A stretch of DNA of 63,630 nucleotides, taken from Neopararhizobium haloflavum (lineage in GTDB: Bacteria; Pseudomonadota; Alphaproteobacteria; Rhizobiales; Rhizobiaceae). Position 1 is the first letter of the stretch, and each line of letters opens with the position of its first letter. The DNA lies in contig NZ_NWUC01000012.1 of assembly GCF_002750855.1 (NCBI RefSeq), forward strand, positions 1 through 63,630, given 5' to 3'. A model generated the notes under the pieces. It searched no databases. It had not been told where the DNA came from and saw only the letters and a program-made list of their open reading frames with translations. The position numbers and the translations under genes were made by a program. Below, piece by piece: positions 41,075-50,166 of this stretch.

Positions 41075-41163
41075 GGGATCTCCTTTCGATAGGACAAGCG
41101 ATCCCGTTCGCCAAAGCGGCGTTTTGTATTGACAGAACTGTCGGAGAAAACTATCTTCTGAGC

Positions 41164-41246
41164 CAAGGTTTGATGCGGCTCTCGGGTTGGCGCCCGATGG
41201 TTGTGAAGATAGGCTCCGTGCTCCGGCTACGGGGCCTTTATCTTTT
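41164..41246 (+). ncRNA. Counter-transcribed RNA of repC copy 2
   Basis: Opposite to repC copy 2, a consensus TTGACA (41129-41134) and TATCTT (41152-41157) lie 17 bases apart, and a rho-independent terminator ends near 41246. The predicted RNA starts near 41164 and is about 80 bases, just like the one of copy 1. Same distance class to its repC start. Confidence 0.72.
41212..41246 (+). terminator. Terminator of the repC-2 counter-transcribed RNA
   Basis: GGCTCCGT (41212-41219) pairs with ACGGGGCC (41229-41236) with one T-G wobble, followed by TTTATCTTTT on the plus strand. Direction matches the promoter at 41129-41157. Confidence 0.75.
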
Positions 41247-41353
41247 CTGGGCTATTGCATGTCGTTGCGAATCTCCAATTGTCTAATCACCTTATCCATT
41301 TAGCTTGACAACGAGCTGTCTCTCAACCCCTGAATTCTCGGGCTAAACGTTCA

Positions 41354-41369
41354 TGAGGTTTGAACCTCA
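41354..41369. promoter_or_regulatory. 16-bp palindrome in the repC2-trb intergenic region
   Basis: TGAGGTT-TG-AACCTCA is a perfect palindrome. The 785-base gap 41075-41859 holds the counter-transcribed RNA of repC2, this site and, near 41782-41810, a weak promoter-like TTGACC...GGATAC that may serve the trb operon. No gene is convincing in the gap; a 77-codon minus frame at 41367-41600 has no protein-like features. Confidence 0.45.
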
Positions 41370-41859
41370 CGCATGTTCAACAGTTCGATGCCTGCACCGT
41401 TTGCAACTCGTGTTGGATCGCCGAGTGTAACGGTCCGTGAAACCGACTCGTTTGTAGGCTCCACCCACTCGATGATATCCGATTCCAAACCGTGACAAGG
41501 CTGCTGGTGGAGCGAAGAGTGAGTCGCACCCAGCTTTCAGCACCAAATCCCTAAAATGTTCCGCCTTTGCCGAGTTTATGCGTGCAGGGGACGGCGTCAT
41601 GTTGCTCAGGCGGCACTGTTTCGACAGGGCTACTGCGTACAGCGACGTTCAAGGCGTCCAGCGCCGTGAAGACACCTGAAGCTAACCGAATGTCCTTTGC
41701 GGTTTAGAGGTGACACGGACCAAACCGTGCTCTTGTGGCCATGATTGCGAAAACCTGCAGACGATTTTGCCGGTCAGGGGGTTGACCGGATAACTATCCT
41801 TATTGGATACAGGCCCTAGTACTTAACTCATATGACTTTGGGGGAAGGGGCCAACAACA

Positions 41860-42858
41860 ATGGCCATAGACAGGGGCGCGGAATCCCTCAGGAGGTTGGT
41901 CAACAACCTCAAATCATCGCTCGGTGAAACGATCGTTGCGGCTTTGCAAGATCCCACCGTTGTCGAAGTCATGCTCAATCCGAACGGCAATCTTTTCATC
42001 GAGCGCATTGGCAAGGGCATCGAGCTTGCCGGCCATATGAGCGCCGAGGACGCCGAAATCGTCATCGGCAAGGTTGCTCACGCACTCAAAACCGAAGTCA
42101 CGCCCGAACGCCCGATTATCTCGGGTGAGCTTCCGCCCGACGGCAATCGGTTCGAAGGCATACTTCCTCCGGCCGCGCCATCCCCGGTTTTCAATATCCG
42201 CAAGCGGGCCTCGATGCTGATCCGGCTCGACCAATATGTGAGCGACGGGATCATGACAGACCGGCAGGTCCAGGTGATCCGCGAGGCGATAGCCCAGCGG
42301 CTCAACATCGTCGTTTCTGGCGGCACGGGGACGGGCAAAACGACGCTGACCAACGCCATTTTGGCGGAGTTGGTAGAAGTTGCACCCGACCATCGGCTCG
42401 TGATCCTTGAGGACACGGCCGAGATTCAATGTTCGGCGGAAAACCACGTATCTCTGCACACAACCGATGCGGTCGACATGGGCCGCCTTTTGAAATCGAC
42501 GATGCGTCTGCGTCCAGATCGTATCATCGTGGGCGAGGTTCGCGACGGCGCGGCCCTGACGCTCTTGAAGGCGTGGAACACCGGCCATCCGGGCGGCGTG
42601 ACAACCGTTCACTCCAATTCGGCTTTCGCCGCGCTGACGCGCCTCGAGCAGCTTGTTGCGGAAGTGTCCACGCAACCGATGCCCGAAGTCATTGGTGAGG
42701 CGGTCGACTTGATCGTGTCTATCGAGCGCGCCCCGAAAGGCCGCGTGGTTCGGGAAATCCTACGGGTCGATGGGTTCCGCGATGGAGCCTACAGAACCGA
42801 GAAAATTGGCAATTCTCAATCCTCCGACAGCATGCAGGGAAAGCTCCATGTCGCGTAA
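41860..42858 (+). CDS. trbB: Conjugation ATPase TrbB (VirB11 family)
   Basis: A 332-residue hexameric traffic ATPase at the cytoplasmic base of the mating channel. Motifs: Walker [17 protein letters not shown] near residue 150, Asp box [12 protein letters not shown], Walker B-like [13 protein letters not shown] and the His box [13 protein letters not shown]. It opens the trbBCDEJKLFGHI operon, whose gene order is that of Ti and RP4 systems. The ribosome site GGGGAAGGGG lies a little far upstream. Confidence 0.95.
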   Translation: MAIDRGAESLRRLVNNLKSSLGETIVAALQDPTVVEVMLNPNGNLFIERIGKGIELAGHMSAEDAEIVIGKVAHALKTEVTPERPIISGELPPDGNRFEGILPPAAPSPVFNIRKRASMLIRLDQYVSDGIMTDRQVQVIREAIAQRLNIVVSGGTGTGKTTLTNAILAELVEVAPDHRLVILEDTAEIQCSAENHVSLHTTDAVDMGRLLKSTMRLRPDRIIVGEVRDGAALTLLKAWNTGHPGGVTTVHSNSAFAALTRLEQLVAEVSTQPMPEVIGEAVDLIVSIERAPKGRVVREILRVDGFRDGAYRTEKIGNSQSSDSMQGKLHVA

Positions 42859-43216
42859 AATCCTTTCGGTAACGCTCGGCCTCGCCGCAGCGTCTCTTTT
42901 CATGATCGACCCAGCACTTGCCGGTGGTGGCGGTGGCGGCGGCTTGCCGTGGGAGGCGCCGCTTCAACAAATTCAGCAATCCATTACCGGGCCAGTCGCG
43001 GGCGCGATTGCCTTGGCAGCCGTGGCTATTGCAGGCGGTATGCTGATCTTTGGCGGCGAGCTGAACGATTTCGCGCGTCGCCTGATGTACGTCGTTCTGG
43101 TCGCCGGCATCCTGCTCGGCGCAACGCAGATCGTCGGTCTCTTCGGTGCTGGTGGGGCGTCTATTGGCGTGCCGCAGAGTGCCGGCATCGAAACTGTGGT
43201 TCCAGCGGATGGCTGA
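42848..43216 (+). CDS. trbC: Pilin TrbC
   Basis: A 122-residue propilin. A signal peptide ([22 protein letters not shown]) is followed by a glycine run and two hydrophobic helices ([35 protein letters not shown]), the standard VirB2/TrbC design. TraF is the expected maturation peptidase. ATG at 42848 overlaps the trbB end by eleven bases. Confidence 0.92.
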   Translation: MSRKILSVTLGLAAASLFMIDPALAGGGGGGGLPWEAPLQQIQQSITGPVAGAIALAAVAIAGGMLIFGGELNDFARRLMYVVLVAGILLGATQIVGLFGAGGASIGVPQSAGIETVVPADG

Positions 43217-43508
43217 GGTTGGCGACAACCTTGAACGGGCGCGGATACACCGCGCCCTTTCCCGCCCGACGCTTCTGTTCGGCGCGGATCGCGAGCTGGT
43301 GCTGTTCACCGGCTTGCTGGCAGTGATCCTCGTATTTGTGGTGCTGACGCTGGTTTCTGCCGTGCTGGGGGCGGTCCTGTGGATCGTTATCGTCGGCATT
43401 TTGCGCATGATGGCCAAAGCCGATCCGCTGCTACGCCACGTCTATGTGCGGCACATCAAGTACCGGTCCTTTTACCGGCCAACTTCGACACCCTGGCGGA
43501 AATACTGA
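43209..43508 (+). CDS. trbD: Mating channel protein TrbD (VirB3 family)
   Basis: A 99-residue inner-membrane protein with two adjacent hydrophobic segments ([38 protein letters not shown]) and the motif [17 protein letters not shown], typical of TrbD/VirB3. Overlaps the trbC end by eight bases. Confidence 0.9.
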   Translation: MAEVGDNLERARIHRALSRPTLLFGADRELVLFTGLLAVILVFVVLTLVSAVLGAVLWIVIVGILRMMAKADPLLRHVYVRHIKYRSFYRPTSTPWRKY

Positions 43509-43510
43509 AC

Positions 43511-45949
43511 ATGGTTGCGCTCAAGAAATTTCGGCACTCGGGGCCGTCATTCTCCGATCTTTTGCCTTATGCTGCCTTGGTAGAGAACGGCATTATGCTG
43601 CTCAAGGACGGCTCGCTCATGGCGGGCTGGTATTTTGCTGGCCCCGACAGCGAAAGCTCCACCGATTTTGAGCGCAACGAGGTGTCGCGCCAGATCAACA
43701 CAATCCTCGCCCGCCTTGGTTCTGGCTGGATGATCCAGGTCGAGGCAGTTCGGGTTCCGACCACATCGTACCCGACGCGCGAGCAATGCCACTTTCCCGA
43801 CCCTGTGTCGGCGCTTATCGATGATGAGCGCCGCAAGAGGTTTGAGCGCGCTGACGGTCACTATGAGAGCCAACACGCGATTGTCCTGACCTATCGCGAG
43901 CCGGAACAGCGCAAATCGGGGCTGGTTAAATACGTCTATTCGGACGCGGACTCCCGGCGCGAAACGAACGCTGACCGCATCCTCTCCAAGTTCAAGACCG
44001 CCATCCGCGAATTTGAACAGTACCTGGCCAATGTCGTTCAGGTGCGGCGCATGGTAACGCACGAGGTCGAGGAACGCGGCGGCTACAGGGTCGCCAAGTA
44101 TGACGACCTGCTGCAATTCGCCCGCTTCTGTATCGTGGGCGAGAACCATCCGGTTCGGCTCCCCGATATCCCGATGTATCTCGACTATATCGCGACGGCC
44201 GAGTTTCATCACGGCCTCTCGCCTCTGGTCGACAACCGTTATGTCGGTGTCGTCGCCATTGACGGATTTCCGGCCGAAAGCTGGCCCGGCATCCTCAATT
44301 CACTCGATCTGATGCCGCTGACCTATCGCTGGTCCAGCCGCTTCATGTTCCTCGATCCCGTCGAGGCGCGGCAAAAGCTCGAGCGGACCCGCAAAAAGTG
44401 GATTCAGAAGGTTCGGCCTTTCATGGATCAGCTTTTCCAGACCAATTCCGGCGCCATCGATCAGGATGCGGCGCTGATGGTGGCTGAAAGCGAAGACGCC
44501 ATTGCGGCGGCGAACTCCCAGCTTGTCGCCTATGGCTACTACACACCGGTCATCATCATTTTTGAGACCGATGATGCCCGCCTTCGCGAAAAGTGCGAAG
44601 GGGTGCGCCGTCTGATCCAGGCCGAAGGCTTTTCAGCGCGGATCGAAACGCTCAATTCGACCGAAGCCTTTCTCGGGAGCCTTCCGGGGAACTGGTACGC
44701 CAATATCCGCGAACCGCTGATCCATACGCGCAACCTGGCCGATCTGGTGCCCCTCAATTCTGTTTGGTCGGGCGAGACGGAATGTCCATGCCCGTTTTAT
44801 CCAGCCGGCTCACCGCCGCTCATGCAGGTGGCCTCCGGGTCCACCCCGTTTCGCCTTAACCTCCATGTGGGGGACGTTGGCCATACGCTGATCTTTGGGC
44901 CGACCGGTTCGGGTAAATCGACGCTTCTCGCGCTGATCGCGGCACAATTCCGCCGCTATGAAAACGCGCAGATATTTGCCTTCGACAAGGGCAAGTCGAT
45001 GTATCCGCTCACGGTCGCGGTTGGTGGCGATCACTACGATGTGGGATCGACCGACACGCTCGCCTTCGCGCCGCTGTCCGAACTGGATACGGATGGCGAT
45101 AAGGCATGGGCCTCTGAGTGGATCGAAACCCTGATTACGATGCAGGGGGTCAAGGTCGATCCCGATCATCGCAACGCGATCAGTCGTCAAATCGACCTCA
45201 TGGCCGCTTCGGACCATCGGTCGTTGTCCGACTTCGTGTCGGGTGTGCAGAAGCGCGACATCAAGGACGCGCTGCAACACTACACGGTCGACGGGCCGAT
45301 GGGCGCGCTGCTCGATGCGGAACGCGACGGCCTCAAGCTGTCCTCGTTTCAGACATTCGAGATCGAAGAACTCATGAATATGGGCGAGCGCAATCTTGTG
45401 CCGGTGCTGCTCTACCTGTTTCGTCGCATTGAAAAGCGGCTGACGGGCGAGCCCAGCCTTATCATTCTCGATGAGGCGTGGCTGATGCTCGGCCATCCAG
45501 CATTCCGTGACAAAATCCGCGAATGGCTCAAGGTGCTGCGCAAGGCCAACTGTGCCGTGATCCTTGCCACGCAGTCGATTTCCGACGCTACGGGTTCGGG
45601 GATCATCGACGTTCTAAAGGAAAGCTGCCCGACAAAAATCTGCCTGCCCAACGGGGCGGCACGGGAATCCGGTACGCGCGAATTTTACGAGCGCATCGGG
45701 TTCAACGAGCGGCAGATCGAGATCGTCGCGACGGCCACGCCAAAGCGCGAATATTATGTCGCTTCGCCCGATGGGCGGCGGCTGTTCGACATGGCCCTTG
45801 GGCCGATCACCCTGTCTTTCGTAGGTGCGTCCGGCAAGGACGATATCAAGCGGATCAACGATCTGCGCCACGCCTACGGCGACGACTGGACCACCCATTG
45901 GCTTGAATCGAGAGGAGTCGAAGATGCGACACAACGCCTTGCTTCGTAG
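43511..45949 (+). CDS. trbE: Conjugation ATPase TrbE (VirB4 family)
   Basis: An 812-residue ATPase that energises pilus assembly. The N-terminal CagE/TrbE domain (about 1-400) is followed by the motor with Walker A FGPTGSGKSTLLAL near residue 463 and Walker B PSLIILDEAWLML, then ATQSISDATGSG. The start is the ATG at 43511 three bases after trbD; the frame is open further upstream but lies inside trbD. Confidence 0.95.
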   Translation: MVALKKFRHSGPSFSDLLPYAALVENGIMLLKDGSLMAGWYFAGPDSESSTDFERNEVSRQINTILARLGSGWMIQVEAVRVPTTSYPTREQCHFPDPVSALIDDERRKRFERADGHYESQHAIVLTYREPEQRKSGLVKYVYSDADSRRETNADRILSKFKTAIREFEQYLANVVQVRRMVTHEVEERGGYRVAKYDDLLQFARFCIVGENHPVRLPDIPMYLDYIATAEFHHGLSPLVDNRYVGVVAIDGFPAESWPGILNSLDLMPLTYRWSSRFMFLDPVEARQKLERTRKKWIQKVRPFMDQLFQTNSGAIDQDAALMVAESEDAIAAANSQLVAYGYYTPVIIIFETDDARLREKCEGVRRLIQAEGFSARIETLNSTEAFLGSLPGNWYANIREPLIHTRNLADLVPLNSVWSGETECPCPFYPAGSPPLMQVASGSTPFRLNLHVGDVGHTLIFGPTGSGKSTLLALIAAQFRRYENAQIFAFDKGKSMYPLTVAVGGDHYDVGSTDTLAFAPLSELDTDGDKAWASEWIETLITMQGVKVDPDHRNAISRQIDLMAASDHRSLSDFVSGVQKRDIKDALQHYTVDGPMGALLDAERDGLKLSSFQTFEIEELMNMGERNLVPVLLYLFRRIEKRLTGEPSLIILDEAWLMLGHPAFRDKIREWLKVLRKANCAVILATQSISDATGSGIIDVLKESCPTKICLPNGAARESGTREFYERIGFNERQIEIVATATPKREYYVASPDGRRLFDMALGPITLSFVGASGKDDIKRINDLRHAYGDDWTTHWLESRGVEDATQRLAS

Positions 45950-46709
45950 TGCGGCGATCGCCGGCATTCTTGTCGCCGGTTTCACTGGCGCTGCCCATGC
46001 CGGGGCCGCGGCGGGCGGCGCGACCGAATGGACGCAGATACTCAACAACGTGCAGTTGATCGATCTGGCAGGGACCAACATCGAACAGGTTGGCCAAAAC
46101 GCCCAGCAAATCGCCCATCAAATCACGCAGATCGAAAACCAGCTCGCGCAATACCAAACGATGCTGCAGAACCTCGAACGCTTGCCCGATAATATTTGGG
46201 GCGATGCGGTCAACGACCTCAACCGTCTGCAAAGCCTCGTGCAGCAAGGCGAAGGCATCGCCTTCTCCATGGGCGGCCTCGATGACGTTCTCAGAGACCG
46301 ATTCGGCTCATATGCCGACTTTTCGGGAAATCTCCCTGAGGACTTTTCGTCCATGTGGGATTCGTGGTCGCAAACCAATCGCGACACCATCGCGGGCACG
46401 CTCGCCGGCGCAAACCTGACGGCTCAACAGTTCCAGACCGAATCCGACACCATGGCCCAATTGCAGCGCCAGTCGGAATCCTCGGTTGGTCAGATGCAGG
46501 CGCTACAGGTTGGCCACTCGATCGCCAGCCAACAGGTCGAGCAGATGCAAAAGCTACGTGGGCTTCTGTCTCAGCAAACGACGATGATGGGCACTTGGTA
46601 TCAGTCCCAGCAAGCCGAAGCCGATCTTGCCCAGGCGCGCCGCGATAGCTTCTTTGACAGCACCGCACCATCGACTTCTGGCGGGCAGGAAATGGAGCCT
46701 CGCTGGTAG
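45924..46709 (+). CDS. trbJ: Mating channel protein TrbJ (VirB5-like)
   Basis: A 261-residue periplasmic protein with a signal peptide (SAAIAGILVAGFTGAAHAG) and a long helical body rich in Q and N (QIAHQITQIENQLAQYQTML), as in pilus-tip proteins. AGAGGAG precedes the ATG. The last residues, STSGGQEMEPRW, are nearly repeated at the end of the next gene product, which is unusual. Confidence 0.9.
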   Translation: MRHNALLRSAAIAGILVAGFTGAAHAGAAAGGATEWTQILNNVQLIDLAGTNIEQVGQNAQQIAHQITQIENQLAQYQTMLQNLERLPDNIWGDAVNDLNRLQSLVQQGEGIAFSMGGLDDVLRDRFGSYADFSGNLPEDFSSMWDSWSQTNRDTIAGTLAGANLTAQQFQTESDTMAQLQRQSESSVGQMQALQVGHSIASQQVEQMQKLRGLLSQQTTMMGTWYQSQQAEADLAQARRDSFFDSTAPSTSGGQEMEPRW

Positions 46710-46711
46710 TG

Positions 46712-46972
46712 ATGCCGTCCATTTCGCTTCCCATCGTTCTCGCAATAGCGCTCGCCTCGGCGGTAGTCGGCGGAGCGATCACCTATGTGGTCGTGCCCAA
46801 TGATGATCCCGCTGCGCGAGAGCTTTTGGCGCGACAGGTCGAATTGCTTGAACAGGAAGCGGCCGCTCGCGAAGCGGCGTCGCAACGTCGCCAGGACTTC
46901 TTTGGGTCCAACTCCGACAATTTCCCGACTTCGGGCGGCCAGGAAATGGCCCCTCGCTTCGACACGAACTGA
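46712..46972 (+). CDS. trbK: TrbK-position protein (putative entry exclusion)
   Basis: An 86-residue single-pass membrane protein: an N-terminal helix (LPIVLAIALASAVVGGAITYVVV), a charged coiled segment (RELLARQVELLEQEAAAREA) and the tail PTSGGQEMAPRFDTN. It lies between trbJ and trbL where Ti and RP4 plasmids have the entry-exclusion lipoprotein TrbK, but here no lipobox cysteine exists. The tail, preceded by RRQDFFGS, closely repeats the TrbJ tail (RRDSFFDS...SGGQEMEPRW). Function by position only. Confidence 0.75.
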   Translation: MPSISLPIVLAIALASAVVGGAITYVVVPNDDPAARELLARQVELLEQEAAAREAASQRRQDFFGSNSDNFPTSGGQEMAPRFDTN

Positions 46973-46982
46973 GGGGCATGTG

Positions 46983-48152
46983 ATGCGCGCCACAACATTC
47001 ATGCGTTTTTCCGTCGTCTTGGTCGGCCTGGCCGTCCTGATCGACCCGGCAATGGCTCAAGACGGCTCGGTTCTCACCGAAATGGAGAACCAAGTCATCC
47101 AAGCGACGCGAGGGTGGCAGGATCGCGTCATGCAGGCGGCCACATCATTGTTCTGGATTCTCGCCGGCATTGAAGTTGGCATTGCCGCCGTAATGCTGGC
47201 GATATCGGCGCCCGCGCTCGACGCATGGTTCGGCGAGCTGGTTCGCCGCATCCTGTTCATCGGCTTTTTTCTGTTCGTCCTGCAAGTCGGGCCGGAGTTC
47301 GCCCGCGCTGTAGTCGATAGCCTCTTTCAGATTGGCGCTGACGGTGGCTCGGCCTCGCCCGCGAACGTTTTCAATGCCGGCGTTAGGGTTGCATCTGAAC
47401 TGTCCAATCAGGTCCGCTTTGGTATTTTCGAGGACAACGCCATGGCTATGGCGGCGGTCTTTGCCATGATCGTCGTGGTGATCTGCTTCGCGCTCGTTGC
47501 GGCGATCTTCATTTCCGTACTGGTCGAAATGTATGTCGGCCTCTTGGCCGGCATGATTATGCTCGGCCTTGGCGGCTCGTCCTTCACTAAGGACTTCGCG
47601 GTTCGCTATCTCGTCTATGCGTTTTCCGTCGGCATGAAGCTGATGGCGCTCGTCATGATCGCCCGCATCGGCTCGGAAGTGCTGATAGGCATGTCGAACA
47701 ACACCACGTCCGACGATCAGTTTTTGACCACGCTGACCATCGCCGGGATTTCGGTCGTCGTGTTCATGATCGCAATGTACGTGCCCAACATCATTCAAGG
47801 CGTGGTGCAAGGCGTATCCGTGGGCAGCGGAATGGAAGCATTCCGCTCCGGTGCCCAAGTGGCAGGATTCGCCGCTGCGGGTGCTGGAATGGCCCTCGGC
47901 GGGGCTGGTGTCATCAAAGGCGGCATGGCCGCCGCGAGTGCTGCCAAAGGTGCCGGTGCTGGTTTCGGCGGACAGGCCGGAGCTGCCATGAAGGCCATGG
48001 GCGGGTCGGTCGGGTCAGCGGCAGCAGACAAAATGATGGGCATCCCCGGCGCGCGCATGGGGTCCACCCTCGGCCTCGCCAACCAGAAGCTCCGCGACAG
48101 CCAGAGCGGCGGCGGAAGATCCAACAACAAACCTATGGACGACGGTAAATGA
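46983..48152 (+). CDS. trbL: Mating channel protein TrbL (VirB6 family)
   Basis: A 389-residue polytopic membrane protein. After a signal-like start (FSVVLVGLAVLIDPAMAQ) come about six hydrophobic segments with MYVGLLAGMIMLGLGGSSFTKDFA, the conserved TrbL/VirB6 motif, and a glycine/alanine-rich cytoplasmic tail (residues 285-389). The start at 46983 follows trbK by ten bases; longer frames overlap trbK. Confidence 0.93.
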   Translation: MRATTFMRFSVVLVGLAVLIDPAMAQDGSVLTEMENQVIQATRGWQDRVMQAATSLFWILAGIEVGIAAVMLAISAPALDAWFGELVRRILFIGFFLFVLQVGPEFARAVVDSLFQIGADGGSASPANVFNAGVRVASELSNQVRFGIFEDNAMAMAAVFAMIVVVICFALVAAIFISVLVEMYVGLLAGMIMLGLGGSSFTKDFAVRYLVYAFSVGMKLMALVMIARIGSEVLIGMSNNTTSDDQFLTTLTIAGISVVVFMIAMYVPNIIQGVVQGVSVGSGMEAFRSGAQVAGFAAAGAGMALGGAGVIKGGMAAASAAKGAGAGFGGQAGAAMKAMGGSVGSAAADKMMGIPGARMGSTLGLANQKLRDSQSGGGRSNNKPMDDGK

Positions 48153-48181
48153 TTGTCCGCGTCAGCATCGAGGCATAGCGC

Positions 48182-48844
48182 ATGGCTAGACGAGTCCCCG
48201 ACAACCCCTATCTCGCCGCGCGTTATGAGTGGAATGAGCGTTATGGCAATTATGCCCGTTCTGCCCTCGCATGGCGCACGGTCGGGCTCATTTCGATGAC
48301 CATGGCGGTGATCGGCTTCGGCTATGCGCTGTATCAGTCAACGCAGGTTCGCCTTGTCCCTTACATTGTCGAGGTCGACCAGCTCGGCAACTCGGCCACG
48401 GGCGGTTTTCCCGCGCAGATCGAATATGCTGACGAGCGCGTGGTCCGCGCCATGCTCGGCCAGTGGGTGACGAATTTCCGTTCGATCACGCCCGATACGG
48501 TCGTGCAGACTGGCTACATCAATCGCACATACGCGATGTTGCGCCGGCAGGACCCCTCGACCGAAAAGGTCAATGCGTGGTTCCGCAATCAGTCACCATT
48601 CGATGCGGCGCGCGAAAAGACCGTTTCGGTCGAAATCAACAACGTCGTCGCGCTTTCAAACCAGTCCTATCAGATCGATTGGACCGAGATTGAGCGCGAC
48701 AGGTCGGGCCGTGAAACGGCCACGCGTCGCTGGCGCGGAGTGGCGACCGTTACCCTATCGCCTCCCCAGGACGAGACTATCATTCGACTAAACCCGATCG
48801 GTCTGTATCTCGCAGACTTCGATTGGACGGCCCAGCTCACGTAA
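48182..48844 (+). CDS. trbF: Mating channel protein TrbF (VirB8 family)
   Basis: A 220-residue bitopic protein: one helix near residue 33-53 ([19 protein letters not shown]) and a periplasmic VirB8-type domain with the start [27 protein letters not shown] and the C-terminal [14 protein letters not shown], family signatures. Needed for channel assembly. Confidence 0.94.
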   Translation: MARRVPDNPYLAARYEWNERYGNYARSALAWRTVGLISMTMAVIGFGYALYQSTQVRLVPYIVEVDQLGNSATGGFPAQIEYADERVVRAMLGQWVTNFRSITPDTVVQTGYINRTYAMLRRQDPSTEKVNAWFRNQSPFDAAREKTVSVEINNVVALSNQSYQIDWTEIERDRSGRETATRRWRGVATVTLSPPQDETIIRLNPIGLYLADFDWTAQLT

Positions 48845-48867
48845 TCCCATCGCTCGCGGAGAGAGTA

Positions 48868-49692
48868 ATGTTCAACACGAGATTTATGCGCGCGGGCGTG
48901 TGTGTGTTTGCCTTGTCGGCATCCAGCCTCGCCCCCACGACAACCCTTGCAGCCGACCAGAACGCCCAACGGGGCACAACTCTGTCGGGTCAATGGCAGA
49001 ACCAGACGGCGGTTATGACGCGCGGCGCCGATGGCACGGTGATCTATCTCTATGGCGAAACACAGCCCACCGTCGTTTGTTCCCCACTCCAGCTCTGCGA
49101 AATCGCATTGCAGGCCGGAGAAGCCGTGCGCGATGTTCTGGTAGGTGACACCGTTCGTTGGCAAGTCGAACCGGCGTCCTCTGGATCGCCCGAAGGCCCG
49201 CGTATCCACCTTGTCGTCAAGCCCGCCGAAGCGGGGCTTTCAACGTCGATGGTGGTGACGACTTCGCGCCGGACTTACCATATCAACCTCCGCTCCCAGC
49301 AAACCGGCTATATGGCCCGCGTGGCGTTCTCCTATCCCGAGGACATTCGCCAGCAGATCGCGGCCGTCAATCAGCAGATTCAGGACAGCATCATTCCCGG
49401 CGCGGGCGTCCCGGCCGAGAACCTGAATTTCAATTTCACGATGAGCGGCAACGCTCGCTGGAAGCCGACGCGGATCTATACCGATGGCATGAAAACCTAC
49501 ATTCAGTTCCCCGGCCATTTGGGTAGCGGCGATGCGCCGATCCTGTTCGTCCAGTCAGGTGGTCAGCAGCAGATCGTAAATTACCGGCTCAACAACAACA
49601 TGATGGTCGTCGACTACCTGATTGACCGTGCGGTCCTCGTCAACGGCGTGGGCAACAACCAGCAACGCATCACTATCCAGAGAAGGGGTTAG
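48868..49692 (+). CDS. trbG: Mating channel protein TrbG (VirB9 family)
   Basis: A 274-residue periplasmic/outer-membrane complex protein. A signal peptide ([22 protein letters not shown]) precedes the VirB9 fold with [36 protein letters not shown] and the C-terminal [10 protein letters not shown]...[12 protein letters not shown]. The ATG at 48868 has GGAGAGAG upstream. Confidence 0.94.
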   Translation: MFNTRFMRAGVCVFALSASSLAPTTTLAADQNAQRGTTLSGQWQNQTAVMTRGADGTVIYLYGETQPTVVCSPLQLCEIALQAGEAVRDVLVGDTVRWQVEPASSGSPEGPRIHLVVKPAEAGLSTSMVVTTSRRTYHINLRSQQTGYMARVAFSYPEDIRQQIAAVNQQIQDSIIPGAGVPAENLNFNFTMSGNARWKPTRIYTDGMKTYIQFPGHLGSGDAPILFVQSGGQQQIVNYRLNNNMMVVDYLIDRAVLVNGVGNNQQRITIQRRG

Positions 49693-49694
49693 TC

Positions 49695-50153
49695 ATGGCT
49701 GGCGTCTCCAAGTTCGCTCGCGCCCTTTCTGTGGCGCTCATTTCACTGTCGCTTGCCGGGTGCATGACCACCGGTAGCGGGTACTTCGCCGCTGGTTCCA
49801 GCACCGACACTGCCAACCTTGATGCTTTCGCCGCCAATGCAGTCGCCGGCGACATGGTTGCGCAACTGGCGGAGCATGTCGGGCCGGGCACCGGTACGAT
49901 CGCGCTCAAGACGGACGGTTCGCTTATGTCGGCCGCGCTCGAGGAACAATTGCGCGGCTGGGGTTATGCCGTTGATCCGTCCGCCAGCGGTCAGGGCGCT
50001 ATTCCTCTGGCCTTCACGGTCAGCGCGTTTGAGGGCCAGGTCCTCACGCGTATATCGACGCCCTCGGTCGAACTGGCCCGCACCTATGCCGTGACCTCAG
50101 CGGGTGCGCAGCCTGCCAGCCCGCTTTCGGTCATGCGTCGCACCACAACGTAA
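49695..50153 (+). CDS. trbH: Mating channel lipoprotein TrbH (VirB7-like)
   Basis: A 152-residue lipoprotein: signal peptide with lipobox LSLAGC (Cys23) followed by a soluble domain. In Ti/RP4 systems TrbH supports the outer-membrane complex with TrbG and TrbI. It starts two bases after trbG. Confidence 0.9.
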   Translation: MAGVSKFARALSVALISLSLAGCMTTGSGYFAAGSSTDTANLDAFAANAVAGDMVAQLAEHVGPGTGTIALKTDGSLMSAALEEQLRGWGYAVDPSASGQGAIPLAFTVSAFEGQVLTRISTPSVELARTYAVTSAGAQPASPLSVMRRTTT

Positions 50154-50166
50154 GGGAGAGTGCACG

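Noticed and set aside
41367-41600. 77-codon minus frame in the repC2-trb gap
   Set aside because: No ribosome site, no family, and no protein-like composition.
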